Position numbers and translations under genes: made by a program | Shown: positions 41,718 through 49,939 of the stretch, piece by piece | Numbering within the stretch: the stretch's first letter is position 1 | How the letters are laid out: every line of letters starts with the position of its first letter | DNA from: Streptomyces sp. TLI_235 | Lineage (GTDB): Bacteria > Actinomycetota > Actinomycetes > Streptomycetales > Streptomycetaceae | Assembly: GCA_002300355.1 (NCBI GenBank) | Contig: NSGV01000002.1 | Span: 1,364,001 to 1,428,000, forward strand | Direction: 5' to 3' | Length of the DNA stretch: 64,000 nt | Notes under the pieces: model-generated | What the model was told of the DNA's origin: nothing | Databases searched by the model: none | The model's input: the letters and a program-made list of their open reading frames with translations, nothing else

Positions 41718-43662
41718 TCACAGCGGGCGGAGCACCGCGACGCCGTGGGGGGCGAGGTGCGGTGCTGCGCTGTCGCGGGCGGTCAGCAGGTCCCGGTGAG
41801 GGCCGGGCAGGGGCAGGTGCACCGCGTCGGCGGTGTGGTTGAGCACGAAGAGCAGTCCGCCGCGCCGGACGGCCTCCCTCCGTCGGGGAGGCCGGGCAGC
41901 TCGGGGTGGACGCCGGCGGCATCGGCGGCGTCGGCGAGCAGCCGCCGCAGGACGGCGGGTTCGGGCAGGGTGGCGAGGTAGTGGGCACCGCCGCGGCGGG
42001 TGGCGGGGGGGTGCCGTCGGCGAAGGAGGCGAGCACCTCGGTGCCCTCGCCGAGGCGCAGTTCCTCGCTCCACAGGTCGGCGGTGCCGCCGCCGTCGAGG
42101 TCGGCGGGGGCGTCGAGCGGGCGCCACTCGAGCGGGTGGACGCCGAGCAGGTCGCACAGCCGTTCGTCCATGCCGCCGGGACGGATGTTGTCCTGGTCGT
42201 CGGCGACACCGGTGAAGAAGCCGGCGACCAGCGTACCGCCGCGGTGTACGTGGGCGGTCAGGTTCTCGACGGCCCGGTCGGAGGCGAGGTAGAGGTTGGG
42301 GACGACGACCAGCCGGTAGCGGGTGAGGTCGGCCTCGGGGCGGACGTAGTCGGCGGTGAGGTGGGCGTCCCAGAGGGCGCCGTGCCAGGCGAGGGCGACC
42401 GGTTCGAGGTCGACCCGGTCGGAGGGACGGCCGGGCTGTTCCAGGGCCCACCAGTTCGACCAGTCGAAGACGACCGCGATGTCGGCCTTGACGTCGGTGC
42501 CCACCGCCTCGGCGAGCAGCGGGAGTTCGGCGCCGAGTGCGCGGACGGCGCGGTGCTGCGGAGTGTCGGCGCCGGCGTGCGGCAGCAGGGCGGAGTGGAA
42601 CTTCTCCGCGCCCTGCCGGGAGGCCCGCCGCTGGAAGAAGCAGAGGCCGCCGGCGCCGCGGGCGACGGCCTGCAGCGCCTCCAGGCGGAGCCGTTCGGCG
42701 GGCTTGACCCGGTTGACGGCGCGCCAGTTGACGGCGGAGGCGGCCATCTCCATCTGCAGCCAGGGGCCGCCCGCCTGGGAGCGGGTCATGTCCTGGCCGA
42801 GCGCGGCACGCACCGCGGCCCGCGGATCGGCCGGGTCGGGGTAGGCGTCGAGCGAGACGACGTCCTCCTCGGCGGCGAAGGCCCAGCAGTCGACGTGCGG
42901 GTAGAGCGTCATGAAGTTGGTGGTGACCGGCAGCCCGGGGCTGTGCCGGCGCAGCACGTCGCGTTCGGCGGTGAAGCACTCCAGCAGGACGTCGGAGCAG
43001 AACCGCCGGAAGTCCAGCACCTGGGCCGGGTTGGGCAGGTAGGGGGCGGCGCGCGGCGGGGCGACGGTCGACCAGCTGCCGTGCCGCTGGCTCCAGAAGA
43101 CGGTGCCCCAGGCGGCGTTGAGCGCGTCCAGGCCGCCGTGCCGCTTGCGCAGCCAGTCGCGGAAGCGCTCAGCGGTCTCCTCGCAGTGGCAGACCGGCCC
43201 GTACTCGTTGTTGACGTGCCACGTCCGGACGGCCGGGTGGTGCCCGAACGCGGCAGCGAGGTCCTCGACCAGGGCGAGGGCACGGCGCCGGTAGTCGGCC
43301 GAGGAGGGACACCACTGGTTGCGGGAGCCCCAGTGCAGGCGGGTGCCTTCGGCGGTGACCGGCAGGGTGCCGGGGTGGAGTTCGCCGAGCCAGGGCGGCG
43401 GGGAGGCGGTGGGGGTGGCCAGGCAGACCTCGATCCCGCCCTGGTGCAGCAGGTCGAGGACGCGCCGCAGCCAGTCGAACTCCCGTGCTCCGGGAGTCGG
43501 TTCGAGCGCGGCCCAGGCGAAGACGCCGACCGTGGCGGTGGTGACGCCGGCCTCCCGCATCAGCCGGACGTCCTCGGCCCAGGTCTCCTCGGGCCACTGC
43601 TCGGGGTTGTAGTCGCCGCCGAAGAGGATCCGGCCGCGGGTGGTGTCGGCAAGGGACGGCAT
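41718..43662 (-). pseudogene. Beta-galactosidase GH42, interrupted by two frameshifts
   Basis: Starts at ATG 43662 (GRILFGGDYNPEQWPEETWAED). The acid/base Glu lies in WHVNNEYG and the nucleophile in WLQMEMAAS, so the catalytic barrel is intact to about 42012. There the C-run (seven G on the plus strand, 42005-42011) is one base short. The frame continues in a second phase as GGAHYLATLPEPAVLRRLL. Near 41876-41883 a further base is missing, and the third phase reads VRRGGLLFVLNHTADAVHLP to TGA 41718. Residues past about 550 are lost or altered as sequenced. Either decay or sequencing indels. Confidence 0.85.
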
Positions 43663-43702
43663 GGGGGGTCCTCTCGACGCTCGACGTTCCGCCTCTCGCT
43701 GC

Positions 43703-44054
43703 TCAGCCCTTGACGGCGCCGATCAGCATGCCCTTCTGGAAGTGGGGTCGGCGGCCTTGGCGCCGATGGCGTTGGGGATCCGGCCGGTGATGTTCCAGCC
43801 GGGGACGCAGGGTGGAGCCGTTGCTGCCCGGGATGTCCGGGGTGACGAGGGTGGAGGCGACGAAGGCGGGCAGGGCGTTCTGCAGGGCACTGCCGGCGGC
43901 GACACCCCCCTTGGCGCTGGAGCGGCCGGTGCCGGAGGAGCAGGCCGTCAGCAGGCCGCCGCTCGTGACCGCGGCGGCCGCGGCGAGGGCGGCGCCGAGG
44001 AAGCCTCGGCGGCAGGGACAGGGGGCGGAGCCGACTCTGTCAGCGCTGCTCATG
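43703..44054 (-). pseudogene. Stitched remnant of a sugar ABC transporter (lipoprotein N-terminus joined to permease C-terminus)
   Basis: ATG 44054 starts an LplA-like solute-binding lipoprotein: CRRGFLGAALAAAAAVTSGG, lipobox LLTAC, then SALQNALPAFVASTLVTPDI. After about 60 more bases the sequence changes. A short unidentified piece reads GWNITGRIPNAIGAKAADP in another frame. The last codons are HFQKGMLIGAVKG plus stop, the standard C-terminus of a carbohydrate ABC permease. The rest of the binding protein and one or two permeases are missing, best explained by internal deletions. It lies directly upstream of GH42 in the same direction. Confidence 0.75.
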
Positions 44055-44216
44055 GCGGGTGGAGCCCTTCGTCGTGTGGCGGGGCGGGCGGGCCCGGGCG
44101 GCCGGCGGCTCGGCCGCACCCGGCCGTCCTCGTCCCCGGGCTGCGGCTGGGTGGGAGGTGCGGGGGTGCTGCGGGCGGTGCTCCGGCGGTGCGGTGGTGT
44201 GGCCCCGGCCGCACTG

Positions 44217-44230
44217 TCGAAGCGCTTCAA
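44217..44230. promoter_or_regulatory. LacI-type operator 1
   Basis: TCGAAGCGCTTCAA: the palindromic core GAAGCGCTTC is flanked by near-symmetric bases. It sits just downstream of the minus-strand -10 box, where a repressor would block the transporter/GH42/GH95 operon. Confidence 0.65.
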
Positions 44231-44239
44231 CGTGCGCCG

Positions 44240-44268
44240 AGGCTAGGCCAGCCGGGGCCGTCGCACAA
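44240..44268 (-). promoter_or_regulatory. Promoter of transporter-remnant/GH42/GH95 operon
   Basis: On the minus strand TTGTGC (44268-44263), a 17-bp spacer and TAGCCT (44245-44240), followed by LacI-type operator 1. Confidence 0.5.
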
Positions 44269-44441
44269 GGGTTTGCACGCGCTTCACAGTTCAGGACTTG
44301 ACGGCGACACAGACCGTGCGGGCGCTTCGGGGCAGTGGCCTGCGCATCCGCCAAATCGGTCTGGGCCAGCGGGAACACCGGGGCCGGCGGGCTCCCGCCG
44401 ACGGTCGGGCGTCTTGACGGTCCGCAGCGCCACTGCCGACT

Positions 44442-44455
44442 TCGAAGCGCTTCGA
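44442..44455. promoter_or_regulatory. LacI-type operator 2
   Basis: TCGAAGCGCTTCGA is a perfect 14-bp palindrome with the same core as operator 1. It lies 22 nt downstream of TTGACG (44414-44419) and 54 nt before the GH3 remnant start. Confidence 0.7.
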
Positions 44456-44509
44456 TCGACCACCTCGTGAAGCATCAGCCCCACCCCCGTGCCGCACCGG
44501 AGGACCATC

Positions 44510-45392
44510 CATGCCCGACGCCCCTTACCGCGACGCCCGGCTGCCCGCCCGCCGGCGGCCCCCTTCGGCCACGGCCTCTCCTACACCGAGTTCCGGTACG
44601 GCGCGCCGACCGCCGCCGTCGACGGGGAGCACGCCGTCGCCGAGCTGACCGTCGCCAACACCGGCCCGCGCGCCGGAGCGGAGGTCGTCCAGCTGTACAC
44701 CCGCTGCCACGACGCGCCGGTCACCACCCCACTACGCCGGCTGGTCGGCTTCGAACGCGTCGAGCTCGCCGCGGGCGAGGAACGCCGGGTCGCCTTCCGC
44801 GTCCCGCTCGCCGCACCCGGCCGCTTCGACCCCGGGCACGGCCGGTGGACGGTCGACCCCGGCCGGCACACCCTGGCCGCCGGCGCCTCCAGCACCGACC
44901 TGCGCACCGACGCCGACCTCGTGCTCACCGGCCCGGAGCCGCTGCCCCGCCCCGGCACCACCGCCCCGATCGCCGCCCGGGACTTCGACGAGACCTCCGG
45001 TGGCGGCTGGTCGACCGCACCCGCGAGGACGGTGAAGCGGTCGCGAACGAGGGCCCCGGCCCGGCCCGACTGGCCTTCCGCGCCGTGGACTTCGGCGAAG
45101 GAGCCGCGACGGCCGAGATCACCGTCTCGCGCACCTCCGCCGGCCCGGCCGCCGTCGAACTGCACACCGCAGGCGCGGCCACCCGGATCCCGGTGCCCGC
45201 CACCGGCGACCGGTACACCTGGACGACCGCACGGGCCGAACTCACCGCACCGCCAAGGGCGTCCACGACCTGCGGGTCGTCCTGCGGGGCGAACTGCGGC
45301 TGGCCGCGATCTCCTTCGACCGAGCCGCGCCCCGGCCCCGGCCGGTCGACCCCATTGACAGCCGACCTGCCCCGCCCCGATCCTCCGGATGA
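44510..45392 (+). pseudogene. Glycoside hydrolase family 3 remnant, large internal deletion and frameshifts
   Basis: ATG 44510 with AGGACC upstream encodes MPDAPYRDARLPA, a typical GH3 start. Within 12 codons the sequence jumps, out of frame, to PFGHGLSYTEFRYG, the C-terminal end of the GH3 catalytic region, and then the FN3-like domain (VANTGPRAGAEVVQLYTRC). The nucleophile-bearing barrel is absent. A carbohydrate-binding-like tail is split by two further apparent one-base losses near 45000 (EDGEAVANEGPGPARLAF frame) and 45248 (AKGVHDLRVVLRGELRLAAI frame), ending at TGA 45390. It cannot be active. Confidence 0.8.
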
Positions 45393-45437
45393 CCCGCAGC
45401 GACGCGGATCACTGATCCACCAAAGGGGGAAGCACAT

Positions 45438-45836
45438 ATGACGCAGACTCAGACCGCCGGCGGCGGGCTGCCCAAGCAGCTCAAGATGGCCCTCGGCTTC
45501 ATCGCCCTCCAGATCCTCCTCAACCTCTTCGCCGGGGTGCTGCTGATCGCGCTCGGCAACGACGAGGCCGACCACGGCGGCGACGGCGCCGGCACCCTGC
45601 AACTGCTCGGCTGGTTCACCGTGCTCATCGCGCTGGCCCTGGTCGCCGGAGCGGTCGGCACCCCCAAGGGCCTGAGCTGGGCCCGGCCGACCGTCCTCGC
45701 CGTCGAGGGCCTCGGTGTCATCGGCTCGCTCTTCACCCTCTTCTCCGGCAACGTCACCTCGCTGGCCGGCATCGCCATCGCCGTCGTCATCATCCGCGCC
45801 TACGTCTCCCCGGAGGCCAAGGCGCACTTCGCCTGA
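45438..45836 (+). CDS. Small membrane protein, four predicted segments
   Basis: A 132-residue protein of unknown function. Hydrophobic stretches are LGFIALQILLNLFAGVLLIAL, LLGWFTVLIALALVAGAVG, a weaker VLAVEGLGVIGSLFTLF, and LAGIAIAVVIIRAY. A short acidic/Gly/His loop (NDEADHGGDGAG) follows the first. AAGGGGGAAG precedes ATG 45438. It starts 45 bp after the GH3 remnant and was perhaps once in its operon, but similar small proteins occur widely in streptomycetes. Confidence 0.75.
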   Translation: MTQTQTAGGGLPKQLKMALGFIALQILLNLFAGVLLIALGNDEADHGGDGAGTLQLLGWFTVLIALALVAGAVGTPKGLSWARPTVLAVEGLGVIGSLFTLFSGNVTSLAGIAIAVVIIRAYVSPEAKAHFA

Positions 45837-46008
45837 CCGACCGCAGCGGACCGGACCGCTCGACGACCGGCCCGACGACCGGCCCGGCGGCACGCAACCG
45901 CGGCCGCCGGGCCGCCACTTGGCGATCCGCGCACGGATCGCCCACGGATGGTGCACGGAGCGCGCAAGCACTCCCGGGGGCGCGCCCGCTGCGGCAGGAT
46001 CGACGCCC

Positions 46009-46671
46009 ATGACCGCCAGGATTCTCATCCACACCCGCAATCTGCTCTTCCCGCACGAGTCCGTCGTGGACGGCGTGCGCGCCCTGCAGGAACTCGGCGC
46101 CGACCACGGCTTCGAGGTCGACAGCACCGACGAGCCGTCGGAGTTCCGCCCGGGCTCGCTGCGCCGCTACGCCGCCGTGGTGTTCCTCTCCACCGGCGGC
46201 GACGTGCTGGACGAGCCGGGCCGGGACGCCCTGCGGGCCCACCTGGGAGCCGGGAACGGCTGGATGGGCGTGCACTGCGCCGCCGGCACCGAGATGGAGT
46301 GGCCCTGGTACGAGGGCCTGATCGGCGCCCGCTTCCACAGCCACCCGCCGATCCAGACCGCCACCGTCCGCACCGCCGACGGCGACCACCCCGCCACCTC
46401 CCACCTGCCGCCGGCCTGGACGTGGACCGACGAGTGGTACAACTTCCGCACCGACCCGCGCGAGCAGGGCGCGCGGGTGCTGCTCACGGTGGACGAGGAC
46501 GGCTACGAGGGCGGGCTGATGGGCCCCGGCCACCCGATCGCCTGGTCCGGCGAGCACGACGGCGCCCCCACCTTCTACACCTCGCTCGGCCACGCGCCGG
46601 AGGCCTACCGGGACGCGTGCTTCCGCACGCACCTGCTCGGCGGCGTCCGGCATGCCCTGGGCGAGAAGTGA
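46009..46671 (+). CDS. ThuA domain-containing protein
   Basis: A 220-residue protein of the ThuA/trehalose-utilisation group, a class I glutamine-amidotransferase-like fold. Marks are VVFLSTGGDVLDEPGRDALRAHL, GNGWMGVHCAAGTEMEWPWYEGLIGARF, TWTDEWYNF and GPGHPIAWSGEHDGAPTFYTSLGH. Members are linked to sugar-derivative metabolism. ATG 46009 has CAGGAT 8 nt upstream and no Shine-Dalgarno, suggesting a leaderless message. There is no signal peptide, whereas many ThuA domains are secreted. Confidence 0.88.
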   Translation: MTARILIHTRNLLFPHESVVDGVRALQELGADHGFEVDSTDEPSEFRPGSLRRYAAVVFLSTGGDVLDEPGRDALRAHLGAGNGWMGVHCAAGTEMEWPWYEGLIGARFHSHPPIQTATVRTADGDHPATSHLPPAWTWTDEWYNFRTDPREQGARVLLTVDEDGYEGGLMGPGHPIAWSGEHDGAPTFYTSLGHAPEAYRDACFRTHLLGGVRHALGEK

Positions 46672-46740
46672 GACATGTCCGATTCACGGCATTTTCTGTG
46701 AGAGGCTGACGGGCAGATCCGACCCCGAGGAGCAGCCCCG

Positions 46741-47214
46741 ATGTACGCAATCAACAGCCCGCTGCCCGACGCCGACCGCACCGTGGTCGGCGAGGCGCTG
46801 CAGGGCGCTCTGGTCGACCTGGTCGACCTCTCACTGGTCGCCAAGCAGCTGCACTGGAACGTGGTGGGCCCGCGCTTCCGCTCCGTCCACCTGCAGCTGG
46901 ACGAGGTGGTCGCGCTGGCCCGGGTGCACGCCGACACGGTGGCCGAGCGGGCCGCCGCGATCGGCTTCCCGCCCGACGGCCGCTCCCGCACCGTCGCCGA
47001 CAGCAGCGGCATCGCCGCCCCCGCGTCCGGCCCGATCCGGGACAACGACACGGTGGCCGCCCTGGTCGCCGCCCTCGGCGCGGTCATCGCCCGCATGCGG
47101 CAACGGATCGACGCCACCGGCGACCCCGACCCGGTCAGCCAGGACATCCTGATCGGCCTCACCGCCGACCTGGAGAAGTACTCCTGGATGGCCCAGGCCG
47201 AACACACCGGCTGA
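46741..47214 (+). CDS. Dps family DNA starvation/stationary-phase protection protein
   Basis: A 157-residue ferritin-like dodecamer subunit that oxidises and stores iron and protects DNA. The inter-subunit ferroxidase ligands are seen in KQLHWNVVGPRFRSVHLQLDE and ARVHADTVAERAAAIG (His, His, Asp, Glu). The C-terminal LEKYSWMAQAEHTG is short, without the Lys-rich DNA-binding tail. GAGGAGC precedes ATG 46741. It follows ThuA by 69 bp. Confidence 0.93.
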   Translation: MYAINSPLPDADRTVVGEALQGALVDLVDLSLVAKQLHWNVVGPRFRSVHLQLDEVVALARVHADTVAERAAAIGFPPDGRSRTVADSSGIAAPASGPIRDNDTVAALVAALGAVIARMRQRIDATGDPDPVSQDILIGLTADLEKYSWMAQAEHTG

Positions 47215-47424
47215 ACCCCGACCGCCTGCGGACCGGCACGGCACGGCGGCCTTGGTGAACGAGCCGGTCGTCACCACGGCCGCCAGGTGGCAGCGGTGGA
47301 CGTCGCGGTAGGTCCCGATCAGGATCCGCTGCCCGGCCGGGGTGGTCGCCGGCACGTCCGCGGCCAGGTCGCCCGCCCCGCCGACCGTGATCCCCGTCGT
47401 GCGACCGGCCGTTCGGGAGCGGCC
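47215..47424 (-). other. Intergenic region with a coding-like minus-strand fragment
   Basis: On the minus strand one frame reads PAGQRILIGTYRDVHRCHLA then AVVTTGSFTKAA before running into the antisense of dps. The composition is protein-like, but there is no start, stop or family I can name. It may be a gene fragment. Confidence 0.25.
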
Positions 47425-48192
47425 TCAGAGCCGCTCGCCCGGCACGGCCGCGTAGGCCGCCCGCAGGGCGTCCAGGACAGGGTGGGTGGTCGAGAGGGCG
47501 ACGCCGTCCACCGCGGCGACGGGGCGTACGCCGGTGGCTGCGTTGGTGGCGAAGGCGGCCTCGAAGCCCTCCGCCCCGATGATCCGTTCGGGCCGCCAGG
47601 GGTGGGCTGTCCGGAGCAGGTCCATGGTGGTGCCGCGGAGCTGGTCGGCCGTCGGCCAGAGCACCTCGCCGTCGCGGACGAAGCCGATGTTCCAGGTGCC
47701 GCCCTCGGAGAGGGCGCCGGAGGCGTCGGTGAACAGGGCGTCGTCGAAGCCCGCCGCCTGCGCCGCCCGCCGCTCGCGCAGCGCGCCGAACAGGCCGACC
47801 CCTTTGACGTGCGGGGCGTCGCGCTCGTACCGGACGGTCCGCACCCGCAGCGGCGGCATCTCCGCCGGCCCGGCCGGACGGGTCGTCACCAGCACCCGCG
47901 GGCGCGCCTGTGCGCCCATCCGCCCGAGGTCGAGCTCCGGGTCGAAGACGGTGATCCGGACGATCGCCTCCCCCGCCGCGGGCGCCGCCCGGCGCGCGTA
48001 CGCCCGGACGCGCTCCAGGTCGAGGCCGGTGCCGAACAGCTCCCGGCAGTCCCGCTCCAGCCGGGCCAGGTGCAGCCCGAGGCCCCGGACCAGCCCGTTC
48101 GCCACCCGGACGGTGGTGAAGTGCCCGTAGTTGGTGAGCGCCAGCGCCTGCAGCTGTGCGGCCGTGGCCGGTCGCCCGTCGAGTTCCGCCAT
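47425..48192 (-). CDS. Aminotransferase class IV family protein
   Basis: A 255-residue fold-type IV PLP enzyme. The PLP Lys is in APHVKGVGLFGALRERR, and FDDALFTDASGALSEGGTWNIGFV is the phosphate-binding/substrate loop. NYGHFTTVRVANGLVRGLGLHLARLERD matches the N-terminus of aminodeoxychorismate lyase- or D-amino-acid-transaminase-like proteins. The exact substrate is unclear. ATG 48192 follows CATGCT (48204-48199, minus strand) by 6 nt with no Shine-Dalgarno. The longer frame to 48564 is antisense to the next gene. Confidence 0.88.
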   Translation of the reverse strand: MAELDGRPATAAQLQALALTNYGHFTTVRVANGLVRGLGLHLARLERDCRELFGTGLDLERVRAYARRAAPAAGEAIVRITVFDPELDLGRMGAQARPRVLVTTRPAGPAEMPPLRVRTVRYERDAPHVKGVGLFGALRERRAAQAAGFDDALFTDASGALSEGGTWNIGFVRDGEVLWPTADQLRGTTMDLLRTAHPWRPERIIGAEGFEAAFATNAATGVRPVAAVDGVALSTTHPVLDALRAAYAAVPGERL

Positions 48193-48273
48193 GCGCACAG
48201 CATGGCAGCAGCCGCCACGGTACCCTCGGCACGGCCGGTGCCGGCCGGCCGGGCGGCGACCGGTGAGGACGGA

Positions 48274-48759
48274 ATGACGGCGATCGCGGTGACCGGGCAC
48301 CTGGACCTCTCCGAGGAGACCGTGCGGCTGGTGCGGGAGGAACTGCGGGCACTGCTCGCGGCACACCGGCCCGCCGACCTGACCGGCGTCTCCTGCCTCG
48401 CCCCCGGCGCCGACTCGCTGTTCGCGGAGGCCGTGCTCGCGGCGGGGGGCCGCCTGGTCGCCGTACTGCCCTCGCCGCGCTACCGCCGCTGGCTGCCCGA
48501 GCCGGACCGCCCGCCCTTCGACCGGCTGCTCGCGGCCGCCGCCGAGACCGTCGTGCTGCCGCACCGGGAGCAGTCCGCGGCCGCGTACCAGGCGGCCAAC
48601 GCCGAACTGCTGCGCCGCGCCGACCTGGTGGTCGCGGTCTGGGACGGCCGGCCGGGGCGCGGCCTCGGCGGCACCGCGGACATGGTGGGCACGGCCCGGC
48701 GGGCCGGGGTGCCCGTCCGGGTGGTGTGGCCGAACGGCTCGGCCCGGCAGGCCGCCTGA
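48274..48759 (+). CDS. SLOG/DprA-like Rossmann-fold protein
   Basis: A 161-residue protein resembling the SLOG (SMF/DprA-LOG) nucleotide-binding superfamily. It has TAIAVTGHLDLSEETVRLV, GVSCLAPGADSLFAEAVLAAGG, LVAVLPSPRYRR, a NAELLRRADLVVAVWDG strand and GTADMVGTARRAGVPVRVVWP. Members bind nucleotides or nucleotide-derived signals, and some are toxin or immunity sensors. ATG 48274 follows GAGGACGG. It is divergent from the aminotransferase with 81 bp between starts. Confidence 0.7.
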   Translation: MTAIAVTGHLDLSEETVRLVREELRALLAAHRPADLTGVSCLAPGADSLFAEAVLAAGGRLVAVLPSPRYRRWLPEPDRPPFDRLLAAAAETVVLPHREQSAAAYQAANAELLRRADLVVAVWDGRPGRGLGGTADMVGTARRAGVPVRVVWPNGSARQAA

Positions 48760-48765
48760 CGGTCG

Positions 48766-48804
48766 GCCGGGCAGGTTCTCGCGTCAGCCGGGCAGGTTCT
48801 CGCG
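48766..48804. repeat. 18-bp tandem duplication (period 21) across a stop codon
   Basis: GCCGGGCAGGTTCTCGCG at 48766-48783 and 48787-48804. The second copy encodes the last codons (RENLPG) of the ferredoxin-like protein; the first lies just past its stop. Confidence 0.9.
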
Positions 48805-49188
48805 GACCCGGCGGGAGACGGTGAACTCCTGGAGGTCGAGGGTGCCCGGCGACGGCACCAGGCCGGGGCCGCCGGCCTTCACCCACTCCACCACTTCGTC
48901 GATCATGTCGTCGGAGAGCACCCAGCCCAGCCAGACCGGCCGCCCGCCGGCCAGTCGCCCCTCGGTGGAGGGGCCGACCACGACGACGTTGGAGTGCCCG
49001 CAGGCGTCCAGGCAGTCGACGGCCCGGACCTTGCCGGCCTCGCCGATCCCCTCGCGCAGCCGGGCCAGCTGGCCCGGGTGGTCGACGTCGGGGTGCTTGG
49101 CCGTCGTGCCGCAGCAGCAGCCGCGGCAGACGGTGACGGTGACCGGCGCGGCGGCGGCCGGTGCCTGGCCGCGGGGACGACGGGCCAT
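48784..49188 (-). CDS. (2Fe-2S) thioredoxin-like ferredoxin domain protein
   Basis: A 134-residue protein with the thioredoxin-like ferredoxin fold. The Cys set is TVCRGCCCGT and, about 35 residues later, VDCLDACGHSNVVVV, as in shethna-type/HoxE-like [2Fe-2S] proteins. A C-terminal ILE-type helix (SDDMIDEVVEWVKAGG) follows. It probably transfers electrons or senses redox. GGAGGGAA precedes ATG 49188. The 3' end carries a short tandem duplication. Confidence 0.85.
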   Translation of the reverse strand: MARRPRGQAPAAAAPVTVTVCRGCCCGTTAKHPDVDHPGQLARLREGIGEAGKVRAVDCLDACGHSNVVVVGPSTEGRLAGGRPVWLGWVLSDDMIDEVVEWVKAGGPGLVPSPGTLDLQEFTVSRRVRENLPG

Positions 49189-49348
49189 GGGGTTCCCTCC
49201 CTGGTGGCCGCCGCCCGCGCCGCCGAACGGGTGACGGGCCGGAGAACGGCGGACCGGTACGAACGGCACCGCCGGAACGGTCGGTACCTCGGAAGATTCT
49301 GCCCCAGCGGGCGTCCGGCTCCGCGCGCGGCCCTGGACGGGCGTGCAT

Positions 49349-49364
49349 ATGGTGATCGCACCAT
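49349..49364. promoter_or_regulatory. Dyad ATGGTG-ATCG-CACCAT before CBS gene
   Basis: A perfect 6-bp inverted repeat, 68 nt upstream of the CBS-protein start and between divergent genes. Possible operator; no regulator assigned. Confidence 0.35.
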
Positions 49365-49431
49365 CACGCTCCGCATGCCGTCGCGGCCGCGACCGGTGGC
49401 CGCCCCCGCGGACGACCGAGAGGAACCCCCC

Positions 49432-49866
49432 GTGACCACAGCCAGTGACATCATGCACCGAGGCGCCCAGTGCATCGACGCCGACCAGTCCCTGATGGCC
49501 GCCGCCAAGATGATGCGCGACCTGGACGTCGGCGCCCTGCCCATCTGCGGCCCGGACAAGATGCTCAAGGGCATCATCACCGACCGGGACATCGTGGTGA
49601 AGTGTCTGGCGGCCGGCAAGGACCCGTCCACCATGATGGCGATGGACCTGGCCGGCCACCTGCACTGCGTCAAGGCCGGCGACGACATGGAGACGGTGCT
49701 CAAGAAGATGGAGCAGCACCAGATCCGCCGGATGCCGGTGATCGAGAACGGCCGGCTGGTCGGCATGATCAGCGAGGCGGACCTCGCGATGGGCCACCGC
49801 GACGGCCAGCGCCTGACCGACCGCCAGATCATCGAGTTCATGGACAGCATCTACGTCAGCCGCTGA
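49432..49866 (+). CDS. CBS domain protein (Hrp1-like)
   Basis: A 144-residue protein made of two CBS motifs: TASDIMHRGAQCIDADQSLMAA...GIITDRDIVVKCLAAG and DLAGHLHCVKAGDDMETVLKKM...LVGMISEADLAMG. A Bateman pair binds adenine nucleotides such as AMP/ATP or S-adenosylmethionine. It resembles mycobacterial hypoxic response protein 1, which is part of the dormancy regulon. GTG 49432 follows GAGAGGAA. The adjacent [2Fe-2S] protein suggests a shared redox or hypoxia context. Confidence 0.88.
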   Translation: MTTASDIMHRGAQCIDADQSLMAAAKMMRDLDVGALPICGPDKMLKGIITDRDIVVKCLAAGKDPSTMMAMDLAGHLHCVKAGDDMETVLKKMEQHQIRRMPVIENGRLVGMISEADLAMGHRDGQRLTDRQIIEFMDSIYVSR

Positions 49867-49884
49867 CACCTGCGGCAGGCGCTC

Positions 49885-49921
49885 AGGGGCGCGGGGACCT
49901 TCGCAGGCTCCTCGCGCCCCT
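49885..49921. terminator. Hairpin after CBS gene
   Basis: AGGGGCGCG (49885-49893) pairs with CGCGCCCCT (49913-49921). It lies between convergent CBS and dehydrogenase genes. Confidence 0.7.
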
Positions 49922-49939
49922 TCTGACGTGCCGCCTCCG

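Larger units (their letters stand above)
44055..44509. other. Divergent control region of the glycan locus
   Basis: This 455-bp region lies between the transporter remnant and the GH3 remnant. It holds a minus-strand promoter (44240-44268), two LacI-type operators (44217-44230, 44442-44455) and a plus-strand TTGACG (44414-44419). I see no gene in it. Confidence 0.65.

Noticed and set aside
41800..42010. Programmed frameshifting in GH42
   Set aside because: Two shifts in the same direction without a slippery heptamer plus structure at the second site make indels or decay more likely.
39349..43662. A single 1437-codon GH42-GH95 fusion protein
   Set aside because: The linking 100 residues are Pro/Arg-rich frame-shifted sequence, and GH95 has its own start with ribosome-binding site. 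Two indels in GH42 explain the fusion.
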